Part shown: in pieces, positions 11,499 to 26,400 of the stretch
How positions within the stretch are numbered: position 1 is the first letter of the stretch
Layout of the letters: each line of letters begins with the position of its first letter
Assembly: GCF_905475465.1 (NCBI RefSeq)
Contig: NC_062254.1
Span: forward strand, 3,802,001-3,866,000
DNA: 64,000 nucleotides
DNA from: Pieris napi
Taxonomy: Eukaryota > Arthropoda > Insecta > Lepidoptera > Pieridae
Direction: 5' to 3'
Position numbers and translations under genes: made by a program
Notes under the pieces: generated by a model
Databases searched by the model: none
What the model was told of the DNA's origin: nothing
The model's input: only the letters and a program-made list of their open reading frames with translations

Positions 11499-14400
11499 CT
11501 GTAAAAAAATATTTAAATTGGCTCTTAATATACACTGACGACAAACGTTTTACAGTCAATGATATTACTATAGGGGTAAAAATGTACAAAAAATCATTTA
11601 GGTTTATAAAAATATTTTACGACCTATCTTAGACTTAACGAATATCAACTAATTTCATACAAATCGGTACAAGTATATAGTATATATGAGGACATAAGTG
11701 ATTGACATTACTATTTGTTTAAGAAAAATAATTGCACACGAATAAATAATATTTTTGTAATACTTTATTATTATTAGAATGTACTTCATTAAATATGTAT
11801 TTCATTAAATCCTATGTTATACCATTTTAATTGTTATATCTAAAGGGCAACTACTGATAAATTGTTACGTAATACATATAGGCCGCTTTCTATACTCGAT
11901 CTATTATCTCCAATTTTCGCAAATTTAGATTGATAAATGTCAGAATTCGATCTTTCGAATACAAAGATATTATACAAAAACGATCCATCGATCGGTTATT
12001 AAAAAGTATTTTATGAGATTGAAATATCAATCTCTAGCAGTAAAAATTGGATTGGGATTGAGTATAGAAAGCGGCCGTAAGTTTCATTAAATCGCCATAA
12101 CTGATATCTATAAAATAAGAAGGACGTTCGATTTTCAAACAAACGAATAACTCACTGTGTAAGCTAACTTGACTCTCCATCTTTCCGAGCGCGTTGACTG
12201 AGGCGCACACGTAAGTGCCAAAATCGCCGAAAGCCAGCGATTTTATAGTCAGGTTCATCCATAAAGAATACTCGTTCACCGAGCGCTCCACTATACGGAA
12301 CTTTGGATTCTCGAGCAGTTTATCGCTCACCAACGCTGAAACGCATTATGTATAAATTCTCTTTGTTTACAGTTTGTGCCAAAAGTGGTTCATGTGACTT
12401 TAAGTAATGAAACCTTTTTTGTTTCGATATACAAAGATGTTAGATGTTATAACACATTGGTCTTTTGGTACTAGGTTTTTCAATTTACCTCAAAACATAT
12501 TTTTCAAGTTTAAGATTACTATGAAGAATGACAGACATATTTACTAGATTGATAAGCCTTATCAGGTGATCAATGTATACAAAGCCGAAACAATTATTGC
12601 TTCACCGCGAACTGAAGCGAGGACCTCCGGCTATACGCCTATTTGAGTTTGTCTTTTTATTTAGAAGAATTACCCAAATACCACTTACTCGTTAATATTA
12701 ATGTATATAGGTACACACAATATATATACATAAATAAATAATATGAAACCTTATGCAATGGAAAGGTAGTTTATAATAATATTAGTAATTATTTATAAGC
12801 AAGAAAATGAGCCCTTCTTTTCTTAGAATCGAATCCACAACCTCTATGTCAATTTCAAGTGGCAGTTCTATCATTTAATTCATCCAAACCACGTTACGTA
12901 AAACCTTGTTTCCACAATAGTTTTGTATGAAAAACCCAAGCAATAAATTCAATAAGTCCAGACTTATTATACTTTAGTAGTGTACCGTTATTAAATCGCA
13001 CGGAATAGAAAATATTTAAAATTCAAAAGAAGAATGCGATAAAAATAGAACGTTCTAGTCTATCGAGTAATATTCCAAAGATTAGATATAATCTGTCTTC
13101 TATGAAGTTCGATTCACGAATGCTGCGTTAATGCGATAGAGATGTCAAAGTTCTCGATAGAACAGGCATTAGTCTCCGGTAATTTGTCTCTCAATTGTCT
13201 GGCGGTATTCCAACTCCTAGATAACCTAATGTTAATTGACCTTACGCGTGGTAGATGGAAATATCTTTTACCGTGTGCAACTGTAATCAAGGGCGGCCAT
13301 TACCTAGTCATTTAAGTTTCGGACAGGACTTGATTGCTTGGTAATAGATCACAGGCGCAAGGTATTTTTGGTGTAATACTATGTTTAGGCTTTTGCTTTG
13401 TTTAAGATTGAAGTGTATCACTTTTATCGTGCTTTAGTCAGTATTTTTGATGGCTTGAAACCGAATTAAAGGAGGAGATTAACAATACAACGTGTTTTTG
13501 TTGTTGTATCGGAAATCATTGTTGAATAAGAAATACAAAAAAATCAACAATCAAGATAAGGTTTTTTTCTATGTTTGTGTAATGTTTAAATGTGTTGTTT
13601 ATTTATAATATTGTGTGTTTTATGTGTTAGTTTTTGTATTTTTTATTTAAGTCTTTAGTTCATAACAATTTAAATTTGTGCTGTTGTGTAGCCCTGCAGG
13701 CACTAAAGTTAACCACTTAGTGGTTTTTAGGTATTTACTGTACTTATAGTTTATTTATAATATATTAAAAAATAATCAAAAGAAAAATGTAAACGAAATT
13801 AATTAATGTTAGTAATTTACCATCTTCCCGGTACCAGGAGTTCATAGCTTTCGGAGAGGCTTCAATATAACACTGCAGTTCTACGTCACTGCGAAGCGGT
13901 GCCCCCACTAATTGTAGCGCAGCTTTTACTTGTGGTATAACTGATATAAAATAGTAAAACAATATAGAATTAGTATTTAATTTGAAGATTTCAAATTTAG
14001 AACGTTTTATATTACCACTAACATTCTTTTAAAAGGAATATAAGTTGAACGTTCTAAATTTAAAAATCGTTATAGAAATGACAGGTGGATGACTTACAAT
14101 GTACTTGCACGTGATACCGGCGGCTGACGGTGGGCGGTACCCCGTTGCTGGCAATGCAGTAATATGCACCCATGTCAGTGCGCTGCACGTGAGCCAGCTC
14201 AAGACTTTCGCCTTTGTGGATCTCTACGACTGCAAGAGAAATTTATAAATTGGTTTAGGGAAGTTAAGATAGATTTTACTTTACAGTGAACGTGTATATT
14301 TATTATGATAATAGGAATTAAATAGAAATAGTAAAACAAACTATTGTCGCCAATAACTTGTTTGATGTCTTGTCAACCACAATAGGCCAACACATTGTCA

Positions 14401-17400
14401 GACACATATGTTTTAATGTTAATAGGCAATCAAGTTTCTATGCCAGCTTTAATAATAATTATTAAATAACCCAGGAACTAACGCCATGGTCGCTAACAAT
14501 GACCCTAGCAGATTGTATAATGAATTAAGCAGAAGATAGTACAATGTAATAATATTAATGATCTAATATTGTAATGAAATCTAAAAAAATGGTAATTAAA
14601 AACATAACACCAAAACAACAATCTCTCTGTAATATATGCAGTCATTTTATATGCATATTGGCATGTTCTTTTACCGGAAAAATGTAATTTTATAGCCCCG
14701 CCTTATCTCTAGGAAGTAAGTCAATCATTCTTTAACAATCCATTGCTCTTTCGAGAGTTTTGAACAAATTAAATTTTCAATGAAACATCAGTGTACACAA
14801 CTATCTCGTAAATCAACAGTTTAGATATTCCATATAGATTTTCCTTTATTGAATTCCTCGGCATATTAACGTATTATTTCTTACTTTATTCCCGTTATTG
14901 CTTTCCTCCGTGCGAAACTAGCGGAGCGCGAAAAAAATAATACAATATAACAAGTGAAGAGACGAGCGCGGAGTGCAAAATTTTACCATTTCACGCGAAT
15001 ATCGTCCATTCTGAAATCGCTTTTGAGTACAAAATCTTTTATTATGCGAACACGGTTCATTTGGCGCGGCATTAAGTGAATTTGTCGAACAACGTATTTT
15101 AAAAAATGAACGAGTGAAGGCCGGTTATGAAATGATGAAAGAAAAATTATCGGATCGGAGTGGTTTTGTATTGGAATTTTCTTTAATAGCTCCTTCTTCA
15201 GGACGGATGGCATTTGCAAATTAATTGGTTTCAAATCACCCCTTTCGTTATATTGGGAGGTTGTATATTATTTTAGACTTGGAGTAATATCGGAGAATTT
15301 TACGGTAATTAAATCAAAATTGCGACGAATCGTTATTTTATATCGTCGACGAATAGACAGGATTCTGATCTGATCTAATTGATATGGACACTAACAATTC
15401 GTACTTGAATTTGTGTAGGTATGCGCTGATGTTAGTTATTTTGATGTATTTGCGTGTTGTTCCCACGAGAATGTAAGTGCGTGCTCCTATTTCACCATGC
15501 CTCCTGCTGATAGAGGATTAATCTATGTTTTTAATTTATTTTATTTTTATTTATTACTTATGATGTCATGTGGAACATGGTGTGATTGCAGGTCCTTACA
15601 AACGTTGTGTAAAACAAAATACTTGGCGATTAAAAAGAGTGGCGGAGAGTTTATTGCCAGTTCTTCTCTTCCGTTCTACGCCCTTAATTTGAGAACTGGC
15701 AGTAAATGTAAAATTAGAAGCATTTCATACGTATATTTTGACGTTCATAAGTGTACATTGTAGTACCTATGAATAAATGATTTTTGAATGTTGACTTTTG
15801 AAAATACCAAATTCGCGAGTGCGTTGTTGGCCTTTTAAAAACTTTCGTTGGAACTTTACTTCAAATCCGATACATTTTCTTAGATGGATGTTGAGTTAAC
15901 TTGAGTATAACCGAACTTGATACATATCGAGTAGTTAATTGCTATACGCATATATTATGGAATTGGTACAATGAGCGTAACGGGACAATCAGCGTAACGG
16001 AACAATGAGTCATGCTTTTTACGAGTGCAACCGGCGTTCATCGTTATTAGACGTTGTCACGTCAAAAAAAAAAAAAGAAGTCGCGTTCTTCCACGATAGG
16101 CCAGCGAGCTTATAGAGAGTGGTGAAGATAGAGAGAAATGGTTCCGGTTGGAGGAGCCTTTACTCTTGAAAACAGCAGCTGCATTTGTATAAAAGTAGGT
16201 ATGTGTATCTTTTATAAATAGTATTTTCTACGTCGCATTAAATTACAAATACAATTTACTTGAAAAAGATATGAAATAAATAAAATGAAAGCTCTTAGAT
16301 AAATTACTCCCTATCACGGAGAATTTCTCATAAACAGAAAATATTAATTAAAGCTTTTTACGACTTTACACAGAAATGTGGTTTTTAATACCATACGATT
16401 TATACATACAAATAAAAGCTATTTTAATAAGTAACATTTACATATCGGCAACAAGGATATTACGGGTGGCACGGTTGGACATTTATTTTTCATTTCATAG
16501 ATATTGATAAGTTCTTTAATATTGTGGAACATTTTTTTGTTCTATCATCAATCGTTTTCGCAGCGCATGAAATGAAAGATTTTTTATAGGCATTTTACAC
16601 CTTGGGTAACATTATTGTAATTTTAGTAGGGATCCTTATTTTTCTTGCAATTAAAATAGCCTATACATATATATATCACTGACAATGTAGCATTCAAATG
16701 GTGGAAGAATTTTTAAAATCGGTCCAGTACTTTTTCAGCCAATGCGTTACAAACTTACATACAAATCTTTCCTCTTTATAATATTAGTGTAAACTAGAAA
16801 ATAGTCAAGATCCGTAGCGAGTGAGGTCTATAAAGAAACATTTATCTACTGTATGACGAGGCTAGCAGTTATTCTGTAAATTAATATTTGCATAACGCAG
16901 GCATTTAATTTGAAAATCGCATTCAAAGGCGTGTAATTACTATGACATGTATCTATGATTTACGTTAGATGCGAGTGAATGGTTTATTTTGTATGTGATG
17001 TCGTAATTAAGGGACTTTAATGCCAATGCGATTGGCCAGTCCCAAGTAATTAACTGTAAATTCAACGGAAATGTTAAATTGAATTTATACCATATATAGG
17101 TATGATGAAAATCTATATAACCCAAAAACTGAGCGGAAAAACTATGTGGATCCAGCGGCCTACCTAAATATTTTTGGACCAATTCGACTTAGGGTACTTA
17201 AGGAAAAGAGCGTTCCAATTCTTAAAAGGCCTGCAACGCACTCGGGAGCCGAGGCATTGAGTGCCCTTGGGCAGCGGTATCATTTAACATCAGATGAGCC
17301 TCCTGTTCTATACAAAAAAACCCCAATGGAGTTGCGCATTTTTTGGGTTGATCCCTCATGCCTCGTTTCAACAGCGTACGAGCCATATCAATTCAAAATA

Positions 17401-20400
17401 TCACCAGCATCACCTTGATGGCTGGAAGTCTTCCACTTCGAAGGCCGGCAACGCACCCACTAATAAATCGTGTACATGGGTGGCGATGGCAGCTCTTTGG
17501 GCGTCCCGTAGGATATTTTGCCCCCTATTCTATAAAAAAGCACTCGCTGGTGAAGAAAAAGATCGTGATGTCGGCATGCCTTAGACCCAAGAAGTCGACC
17601 TCGTGTCAGGTACATAAGGCTGATCACCAATAAAGAAAATAATATCAAATCATCACCTCTGAGGGCAACTATAAGCGCACCGAATTACCCGAAATGAATA
17701 AAGCATACATTTCACTTCGAGGATCACCTACTATACTATACTATACTATACTTGTGTACAGTGACATAACTATGTGACCCAAACATGACTCTCCATGAGT
17801 GACTCGAGGGAACTTTCATTAATACTATGTTATTATAGGTTAATAAAATTTAATTAACTTTTTGATTTAGTCCATTTTTATTGTGGACAATCGTAAAATA
17901 TTCCTAATAAATTTAATTGTTTCAGTTCAATTTGTTTTTATAGTCGTTTTATATGCCATTACAGTCAAAATGGAATTAAATTGGATTTGAAATTCAAAAA
18001 TATTTAACTGAAGGAGGTAAGGACACTACACTTTATAGAATTAAAACGCGTTATTGTTTATAGATTTTTTTGCGTTCCGTGCAAGTGAACGTGTGATTGT
18101 AATTAAACTCCTAAACGACTGGACCGATTTTGAACAACTCCTTGACACCCTCGGACGCGAACCCAGAACCTGATGCGACTTCGGCTGCGGGTTGTTCTTC
18201 GAGTGGATCCCTTCGTCTCTTCGCGCGCTGCAGCCCCCATAAAGGGCTACATAGCCCGCCCCCCGAAATACACTAAATTAGTATAACATTTTAAGCCCGA
18301 AGGGGGCAAAAAACCCCCCTCGCGAGGGAGTGTCAGTGTATAGTTTTTTTTTAAATTGTATTTAAGACGTATACTTTATAAATAATTAAGGGTCCTGTAA
18401 TATGTATAATAGATATTATAAGGAGGTTTCCGGACGTTATAATGTATGATAGGCTATTGTTAAAAATGTTCTTACATTTATAAAAAAATCTGACTTATAA
18501 TTAGTCTCAAACATGTTAGGATTAAAATATTTTGTTTTTGTTTGTATGCTTGTTAAGGTGTACTGGTAATTTGGTCATGTCAAATCAGATTTCCTACCAT
18601 GGAGAGTATTATACTGAGGAGTTATTCGGATTAATACATGCAGCTGCATCTCATCATCATCGTCACCTCCACGTCCGTAGTTCCACAACTAACCGTTTTA
18701 AGGCACTTTTTCGCGCACACCACCATCATGTGGAACCAGTTGTCTAGTGAAGTATTTCCGAACCAATTCGACTTATAGTCCTTCATAAGAACGTAACATT
18801 ACCTAAAAGGCCGCCAACGCACTTCCGAGCCTTCTGGCAGGGGGCGTCTGCGTTTGCCCCTTGTTCTATAAAAATGTGTAATGAATAATAATTAACGAAT
18901 AAAACATGAAAATAACTTCATTGTTAGACAGTTAACTAGTGCGGCTTACTACTAATACATCAGTAAGCGATACAAATATATATAATAGTTATAGAGAGTA
19001 CTATTCGAATTTGTGTATCCAATATACGCTGCGAAACTATATATTGGCCGAACCTCTCGAGGCCAAAATTGAAATATTTAGATGTTAAATCTATTTTAGA
19101 CCTTAAAACTAGAGCAATAAAAGCGAGTATGGTATATCCTAAGCTGTTTATCTTGAATGGCTTTTCTTTATTTTGATGTGGATTAGTTTCAACCTAATTA
19201 TTATGGGCCAGGAATAATGCTAAAGAACTTATTTATATTTACTATAATTTTAGCAGTATAGTAAATACTAATGCAAGCGCCTACTCAAAACAATAGGAAT
19301 TATTTTTCAAGTTCCCTTAAAATATCTCAACATCAATCATCATCACATATTATGTTTACAATGTGGATTGTGGAATATGGATAGCCCATTTCCGTCCATA
19401 CATAATTTCAAAATACGTTATAGTAAATAGTTAGTTCATCTTATAATGTACCTACTGACTACTGAGTACTGGGCTACTAGCTACTACCTAGTAGCCAGTA
19501 GGTACATAACGGAAGCATCAAGCAGTAACCACTAACCTGTAAAGTGTAACTGTAACAGTAGCGGTAGCATAGCATAGCAGTAGCCCGAAACACTTAGACG
19601 TAAGTCTTAGACTAAGACTTACGTCTAAATGCTTACTCAGACTCTTAAATTAAGTTGAATTTCGAACCACATCATAATTTAATAATAAATAAGAGATTTG
19701 CACAATCGTGCTATAATCTCATGCAAAAATATTTACAAGTAAGGTGATCAGCCTTTTTCTGTGCCTTTTAAATCGCAGAGCGATAACAATTACTTGGAAA
19801 CCCTGACTCCTTATACTACGTAGCCCATACTTTGCTACCGCGTTTGTGAAATTACTGTAATGCGCGTGGCGCCATCTATGTGTGAAATTGTGAACTAACT
19901 ACCAATAGTATCTTGACTCGATTGTTACAAATATAATATTAAAATCTACAAATACAAGATAGGAAATAAGTTATTAGTTTATACATAAACATTTGATTAA
20001 GATTGTGTTATATGATTAAAACGGCAGCGTCTATTTAGTGATTAATAGTACTGTATAATGTGTATATATCACACATAAATTCTTGTATATATTAATTAAT
20101 GCATATAATAATTTTAAAAAATATATGTAGCCGTGCGCATGTTTCACATAACAAAAACTAAGTTGGAAATTATTAAGTAAAAAAAATGTTTTGGTAATAA
20201 GAAATATAATATTTTTAATGTGTTCAGATAATGGGATTAATAAGTACTTAATAATTGATTATATTTAATCTACTTCTTTTATGTGAAAGACTTAAAAGTA
20301 TTATTTACTCTTGCTATTTTAAATAAGAAATTATTTACATTCATGACAGCTGAAATGAATGCTTTGTTAAAGTTGTCCAAAATATATTTTTATTAAACTT

Positions 20401-23400
20401 TTAAACGAAACCAGAATATACATTATTTTGCAATATTTTTCTAACAGAGTTTTTATTTTTTATTATGATACAGGGCGAGGTCAACGCCAACAAGTATCTA
20501 CAACTATTTATCGGAATACAAATACGATTTTATTATTAATACGTGCGAATCGCGCCATCTATGGGCCATATTTAATATTCCATTTTTTGGTCTGGCAGCG
20601 CCCGCATTTACGAATGCGCGGGAACTTGCTGTGTTTTGTTTTGTAGTGAAATGTAAGTTCTTAGTTAAATTGTCTCTTACATATTTTATTTGGCGCAATT
20701 GATGTTTTTTTAGGTATACAGGTACACAATGATAAACAACTTTTTGGAAAATGTACGTCACTGTATAAGTCATTTTATAAGAATAAATTATAAACATAAA
20801 AAGAAAGTTTTACAAATTACTAAGTAGTTTTTATCTCATATCATGATTTCGAAGTATTTTTATCTTAAATATTATTATATATTATAATAGTAAGTATATA
20901 ATTTATTTCAAATATGTATTTAGTAACCGACTTAAAAAAACAGCTATTAGTTGTTTTTTTATTTAAATGATTTAAATATGTATGCTACGGGCGATAATAC
21001 GGACATCAACCGTTCAACGGGTTTTTAAATTTTCTGACCGAATAAAAATAATTTTGCATAGTAATATATTAGTAAGTCAAGAAATTTCAATACGTTGACA
21101 AATTTTAACAAATAAGTAGTCAAAAGTTTTACACTTTGTACATCGCTTATAAAGAGGACAAAATTAAGCAAAAAAATGGGTCAATCAGTTTCCAAAATCT
21201 TATCTAGAGGTATACGTTGGGCGTATAAAGTTGCCCAAAAGTACGTGACTTGTGTACACAATTCCAGACTCTACACAAATATAAGAACTGTCAGTTGCGA
21301 ATAAATTATGATAAGGAATTTTAAAGCGCATACCTCGATTCATCTTTTTTTTTATGGTATAGGGTATTAGTACAACACCAGGAGGTATGCAGGTGCATTG
21401 CTGTGCTTTAAAGCAGTGGTACGTTCTTGTCTTATAATTGTTTTGTTTGCATTTAAAAATAAAGAAAGCGCTTTTTTTATTAGTCACAAAAGTATCTTTA
21501 TATTATAGTGCGTCCATATCGTTATAATTGTCCTAAATAATTAAGAAACTAATTTTATCAGCTGGTTTACTTCATGCAGGTCTAGGCTCAATTGCGAATT
21601 GAAATTGTACCATATTATTAGGAATAATGAAAGAAACATGTTTGTGTATTTGGTTAAATTTTCTAAGCGCATAATCACTGGATCTAATTGAACTTAGCTG
21701 TATTGGATACTCCAATTAACGAGTAAGCCATCAAACACGGCAGAATTAACTCGAGTATACCGCGGGGTACAGCTAGTTAATGTAAATGTTGCGTTCTTCC
21801 TTTAAATCCTAACTATTCACCTTTCGATGCTAGACTATAAATTCTTCACACTGTAGAATCCCTGAACTTGTAAATTGCTTTTTTTTTTGTTTTTGAAGTG
21901 AAACTTCTTTATCGGGGTTGGAAAAAAATTTTGTGTAACATTTTTTCGTTACGCGTCACATTTTTCGGTTACGCGTCACATGTTTCGGTTACGCGTCACA
22001 TTTGACCGATACGCGCGTCTTTTTCTTGTCCCTACCAGGGTTGATTCAAAGAGATTCTAAACCATTAATAACAAAAATGTATAATAACGATAACAATGAT
22101 ACTAAAAATTCTATTACAATTTATGAAATTCTGTAATAATCTTAGTGGTAATAAGGTAAAATGAAATAATTGTATTAAGTATTTGTATTCAAGTCTGTGA
22201 TATTAAAAGCCTTTTGTTAAACTTTATCTAATTTAACTTTATTTAACCAATATCTGTAAAGTTGCATATTATAGATAATTTTTCGAAAAATAAGGTCATA
22301 AAGAAGTTTCACTTCTAACGTGTGTAAACTAGTACACGCACATTTTGTTTTTTTATAAATGTTATTGCTTATTGCCCACTGGCACTTTAGGCAAACATCT
22401 AGAATTAATAATATAGGTAAGAGAGTGACAAATGACAACATTTGTCATAGACTAAGTGTCGAAAAAACTAAAATGCTAAATGTATTACGTTCACACGTCT
22501 TTAATAATTAATGTTCAAAAGCGGCTAATGAACTAGGTATGCAGATTTCGCACTGCTACCTACGAAATTGTAAATTCATTTTCCTAAGAATCGCTAACAG
22601 ACCTCATTTTCCTGCTACGCGAAGTAACAAATGCAATTTACATGCCAAATCCATTAGAGTGCGTTTCAGTGTGTAGCCATGAACGACGAAAAATCTCTAA
22701 GATAGCGCTCATAATAATCGTGGTAAGGAATTACGAACTTTGAGTATTTTTTTAACCTCCATCATCTCCCAAAAATTGTATCAGATATATTATTAAGATG
22801 TTGAAATTCTGTAGGTAGTAGAAGGTTTAAGTGATTAATGTCAAAAAGGTATCAGCAGGTATACATGATGCTACATTTTTTTTATACTGCACGAAGACAT
22901 CATTTAACATTATGATCTACCCTAACTTAAGACTAATGCGTAGTTTAAGTCTATCCAAGTTAACTATAAAGTACAGTGAAATCTCCATGTAACTTCCCTC
23001 CATTTAACGAGGTACTCCCTAAAGCGTCGAAATCACTCGGCTTTGGTCGGTTTAGCTTGTCTTCTATACAATGATACACTCTACATAGCATTACATTCAC
23101 ACGCAATAACAACAATTAAATAATAAAATGTACTTTTTAAGTAGCCGAATATAGTTAAAACTGCGGAACTGTGTACGTTCTTTTGTCGCTTTATTGTCCT
23201 AGCCCGTAATAAATTCGACTGTCGACATCATACGTACCGAACTTTCTAAGAAATCCATTATTTTGATTACAAATTGGGATTGCTTGAGCGTGATTTATCA
23301 CGAAGATGCCTCAATATCGCAAGATATGAATAAAACAAGTACAAAAATACATCATAATTTCTGGTGCAGCAAAAGGCGTCAGGCGAAAATAACAGACTAT

Positions 23401-26400
23401 ATTATGCAATAGCGTTCAAATAAGAATTGTTTTTTTATGTAATTACTAACACTAGTCTGAAATAAACTTTTTCTTTTTCTCGATTTTTTTACTTTCTATT
23501 TAACGCCAACTCTCTGTAAAGTGTCTTCTATACTTACAAGTTACAGTCTATATTAAGGGGTGATTCAAAGTCTGATTTTGTCTAGGTACTATTTTTTCCA
23601 CTTATTATAAATTAATTGATACAAATGTAAAGGAAGCGAAATAACCGAATGAAGCTTTATATATAATTCCAATGAAATTACGTTTCGATATCACGGTTGT
23701 TAATTCAATTAATTTTAATGCTAATTATTATAAATTAGCAAATTAAACGCGTCGCATTATTACTTGCCGTTCGCAGCGAAAATTGTTACGTTAAATGTAT
23801 TTTAATAATCTCCTAAAATGTACATCGAGTTATGGTTTGTTTGTTTAATATGGGTATTGTTAATTCCACCGTTTCACCTGGGCGTCCTTCGTTCCATATG
23901 TGGACCCAGCTACCCACTGAAGTATTTCCGTACCAATTCACCTTACAGTCCTTCAAGAAAAGAGCGTACCAATTCCTAAAAGGCCGGCTACGCACTCGCG
24001 GGCCCTCTGACATGTGTTCATGAGCGGTGGTATCACTTAACATAAGATGACTGGTCCTGAACGTTTAGCCTGTTCCATAAAAAATGGCTTGTTTCACGGT
24101 GTGAAGCATAGTAAAAATTTCAAAATAAAAGATGTCCATTTCTTTAATTATGTAGAATTTTTTCTTCTTAAAGGCTTTCATTGTTGTAACGATCTCTTAT
24201 GAATTACCAATTGATTGCGTGACATTAATATGCCTATCACATGTTTTCTAATATTATTCTGTTCATTCCTTTGAACGCATGATAGACATTTGCTCATCTG
24301 ATATTAAATGTAACGTTAGGTGACGTACACATTACACATTATTACATTCCTGTCACGTTGTAAATGTATGTGAGCTTATCAAACGTATAGCCGAATATTG
24401 TGTACAATTTAGATTTGACATGGATTTTACTGTTTAATCATAGGGATCGCGTCACAATTACTGTTGACAATATTAATAATATGTAATCTGGAAGCGATCT
24501 ATGCAAATTGTTATCATATGTAAGGCTTGGTTGGTAAGACTAAAGCCTGAATGGAGCTTTTTTCCGTATAAGGTAGGGTTTTGAGTAATGTATATGTTAA
24601 CGTAAAATTGTAAAAACCGTTAGATTGTAATCTATCGGTTATCGGTTATCGGTATTCGGTAGATTGTACTACACTAACTTAGTTATCATTCAAACTTCTT
24701 TGGTCAATTACAGATTAATTTTACTTCCCAACAATTTCATATAACTACCGAATAATAATACGTTAAATTGCAAGCAGTATGTTGAGTTGACAATCTTTCG
24801 ATAGTTTACAATCTCGCGAGATAGATTACAATCTAACGGTTTTTACAATTTTACGGTGACATATATTTTTATGAATGCGGTGTAATACTATATTCTATGA
24901 TGATTTCCATAGATATTAGGAGCGGGTGCTAAGCGAAGAGTAAAGTTAAAAAGGTACTTAATGAGGGCCACAATGTTTTACCTTGTTTTATTTGTTATTA
25001 ATGAAATTATTTTTTCAAATTAAAAATTAATTAGTAGTTCTGATTAACGTTTTCATATAACATTTCACGAGGATATCTATACTAACATTATAAAGAGGAA
25101 AGATTTGTATGTATGTTCATAACGAAATGGCTCAAAAAGTACTGGACCGATTTAAAAAATTCTTTCACCATTTGAATGCTACATTATCACTGATTAATCC
25201 CTTCTAAAACTACAATGATGTTACCCAAGGTGTAAAAAAAATGCCTATGGAATATCTTTCAAACTCTTGATGATAGAACAAAAAAATATTCCACAATATT
25301 AAAGAACATAATTATCAATAGCTACAAAAAAAAAATCCACTCGTGCGAAGCCGGGACGGTCTATTCATTAATATATTATTTACCAAGTAATTTTATTTAG
25401 TACAGGACATACAATTAAAACTTAAAGTAAATTGAGAGCTCAAAGTAAGGACATTTATAGGGGTAATACCGGCTGTTTAGTGCAATGCAGCTCTTTTACA
25501 AATAATTTCTCAGTTTCACCTAGTTTTCAGATTCAGTCCATGTTCAATAGAAAAGTTCTCATAGTATTAATTAGTAATATTTCGTATTATTTATTTTTAT
25601 GCAGACTGCATTACGGGTGCTTTAGAAACAGCATTTACATTTTTTTTTAATTTCTTTAACTAGACTAGGCTGTCGCAGTGACTGACTCCACTAGACTAGG
25701 CTTTAGTATTAGCAATACGTAATACTATACGTAAGTACGAAATTTTTCTTAATATTTGTACTATAACGATAGCTAGTTTTAGAAAATAATACTAGAACGC
25801 TTAAATTGGAATTTTAGAATAAAAAACAACCTCTTTAGGTCTGGGCCTCAGATTTCTGTATCTGCTTCATGATTATTTGTCAATCTAATATGCAAGTAGG
25901 CGATCAGTCTCCTGTGCCTGACACACACCGTCTATCTTTTGGGTCTAAGGCAAGCCGGTTTCCTCACGATGTTTTCCTTACCGTTCGAGCGAATGTTAAG
26001 GAAAACATCGTGATAGCCGGGGATCGAACCTACGACCTCGGATATGAGAGTCGCACGCTGAAGCGATTAGGCCAACCCTGCTGAATTTTAGAATACTTGA
26101 CTAAATTATAAAGTCCCCTATAAATATATTCTTTTTCTATACTATTATTAATACAAAGGTTTTAGAACTACATCCAATACACTTTTGACGTACAGGAGTC
26201 AGAGTTAAGTTCCGTTTCTGAATCTTATCCTAAAGCCGCTGAAAATACTCGTAACGTCTACTTATGTAAATAATGAAATAAATTCGCTTTTCCTTCTGAT
26301 AAAGAATTTGATTTAAATGTAATAAACAATAAAATTATATTTGAAATAAGCTTAAATATAACTGAAAGTTTTTGAGCTTATCAAAATTAATCTGATACAA

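Noticed and set aside
14983..15234. 83-codon minus-strand ORF between exon D and exon C
   Set aside because: Same strand as the gene and within the giant intron, but it has no Ig features and the joined frame from C to D is already complete in phase.
15497..15763. 88-codon plus-strand ORF
   Set aside because: It falls on the LINE-C tail, which is repeated at 7.2 kb.
17294..17648. Overlapping plus- and minus-strand ORFs of 60-96 codons
   Set aside because: All lie within the LINE-A and LINE-B tails; the frames come from the repeats.
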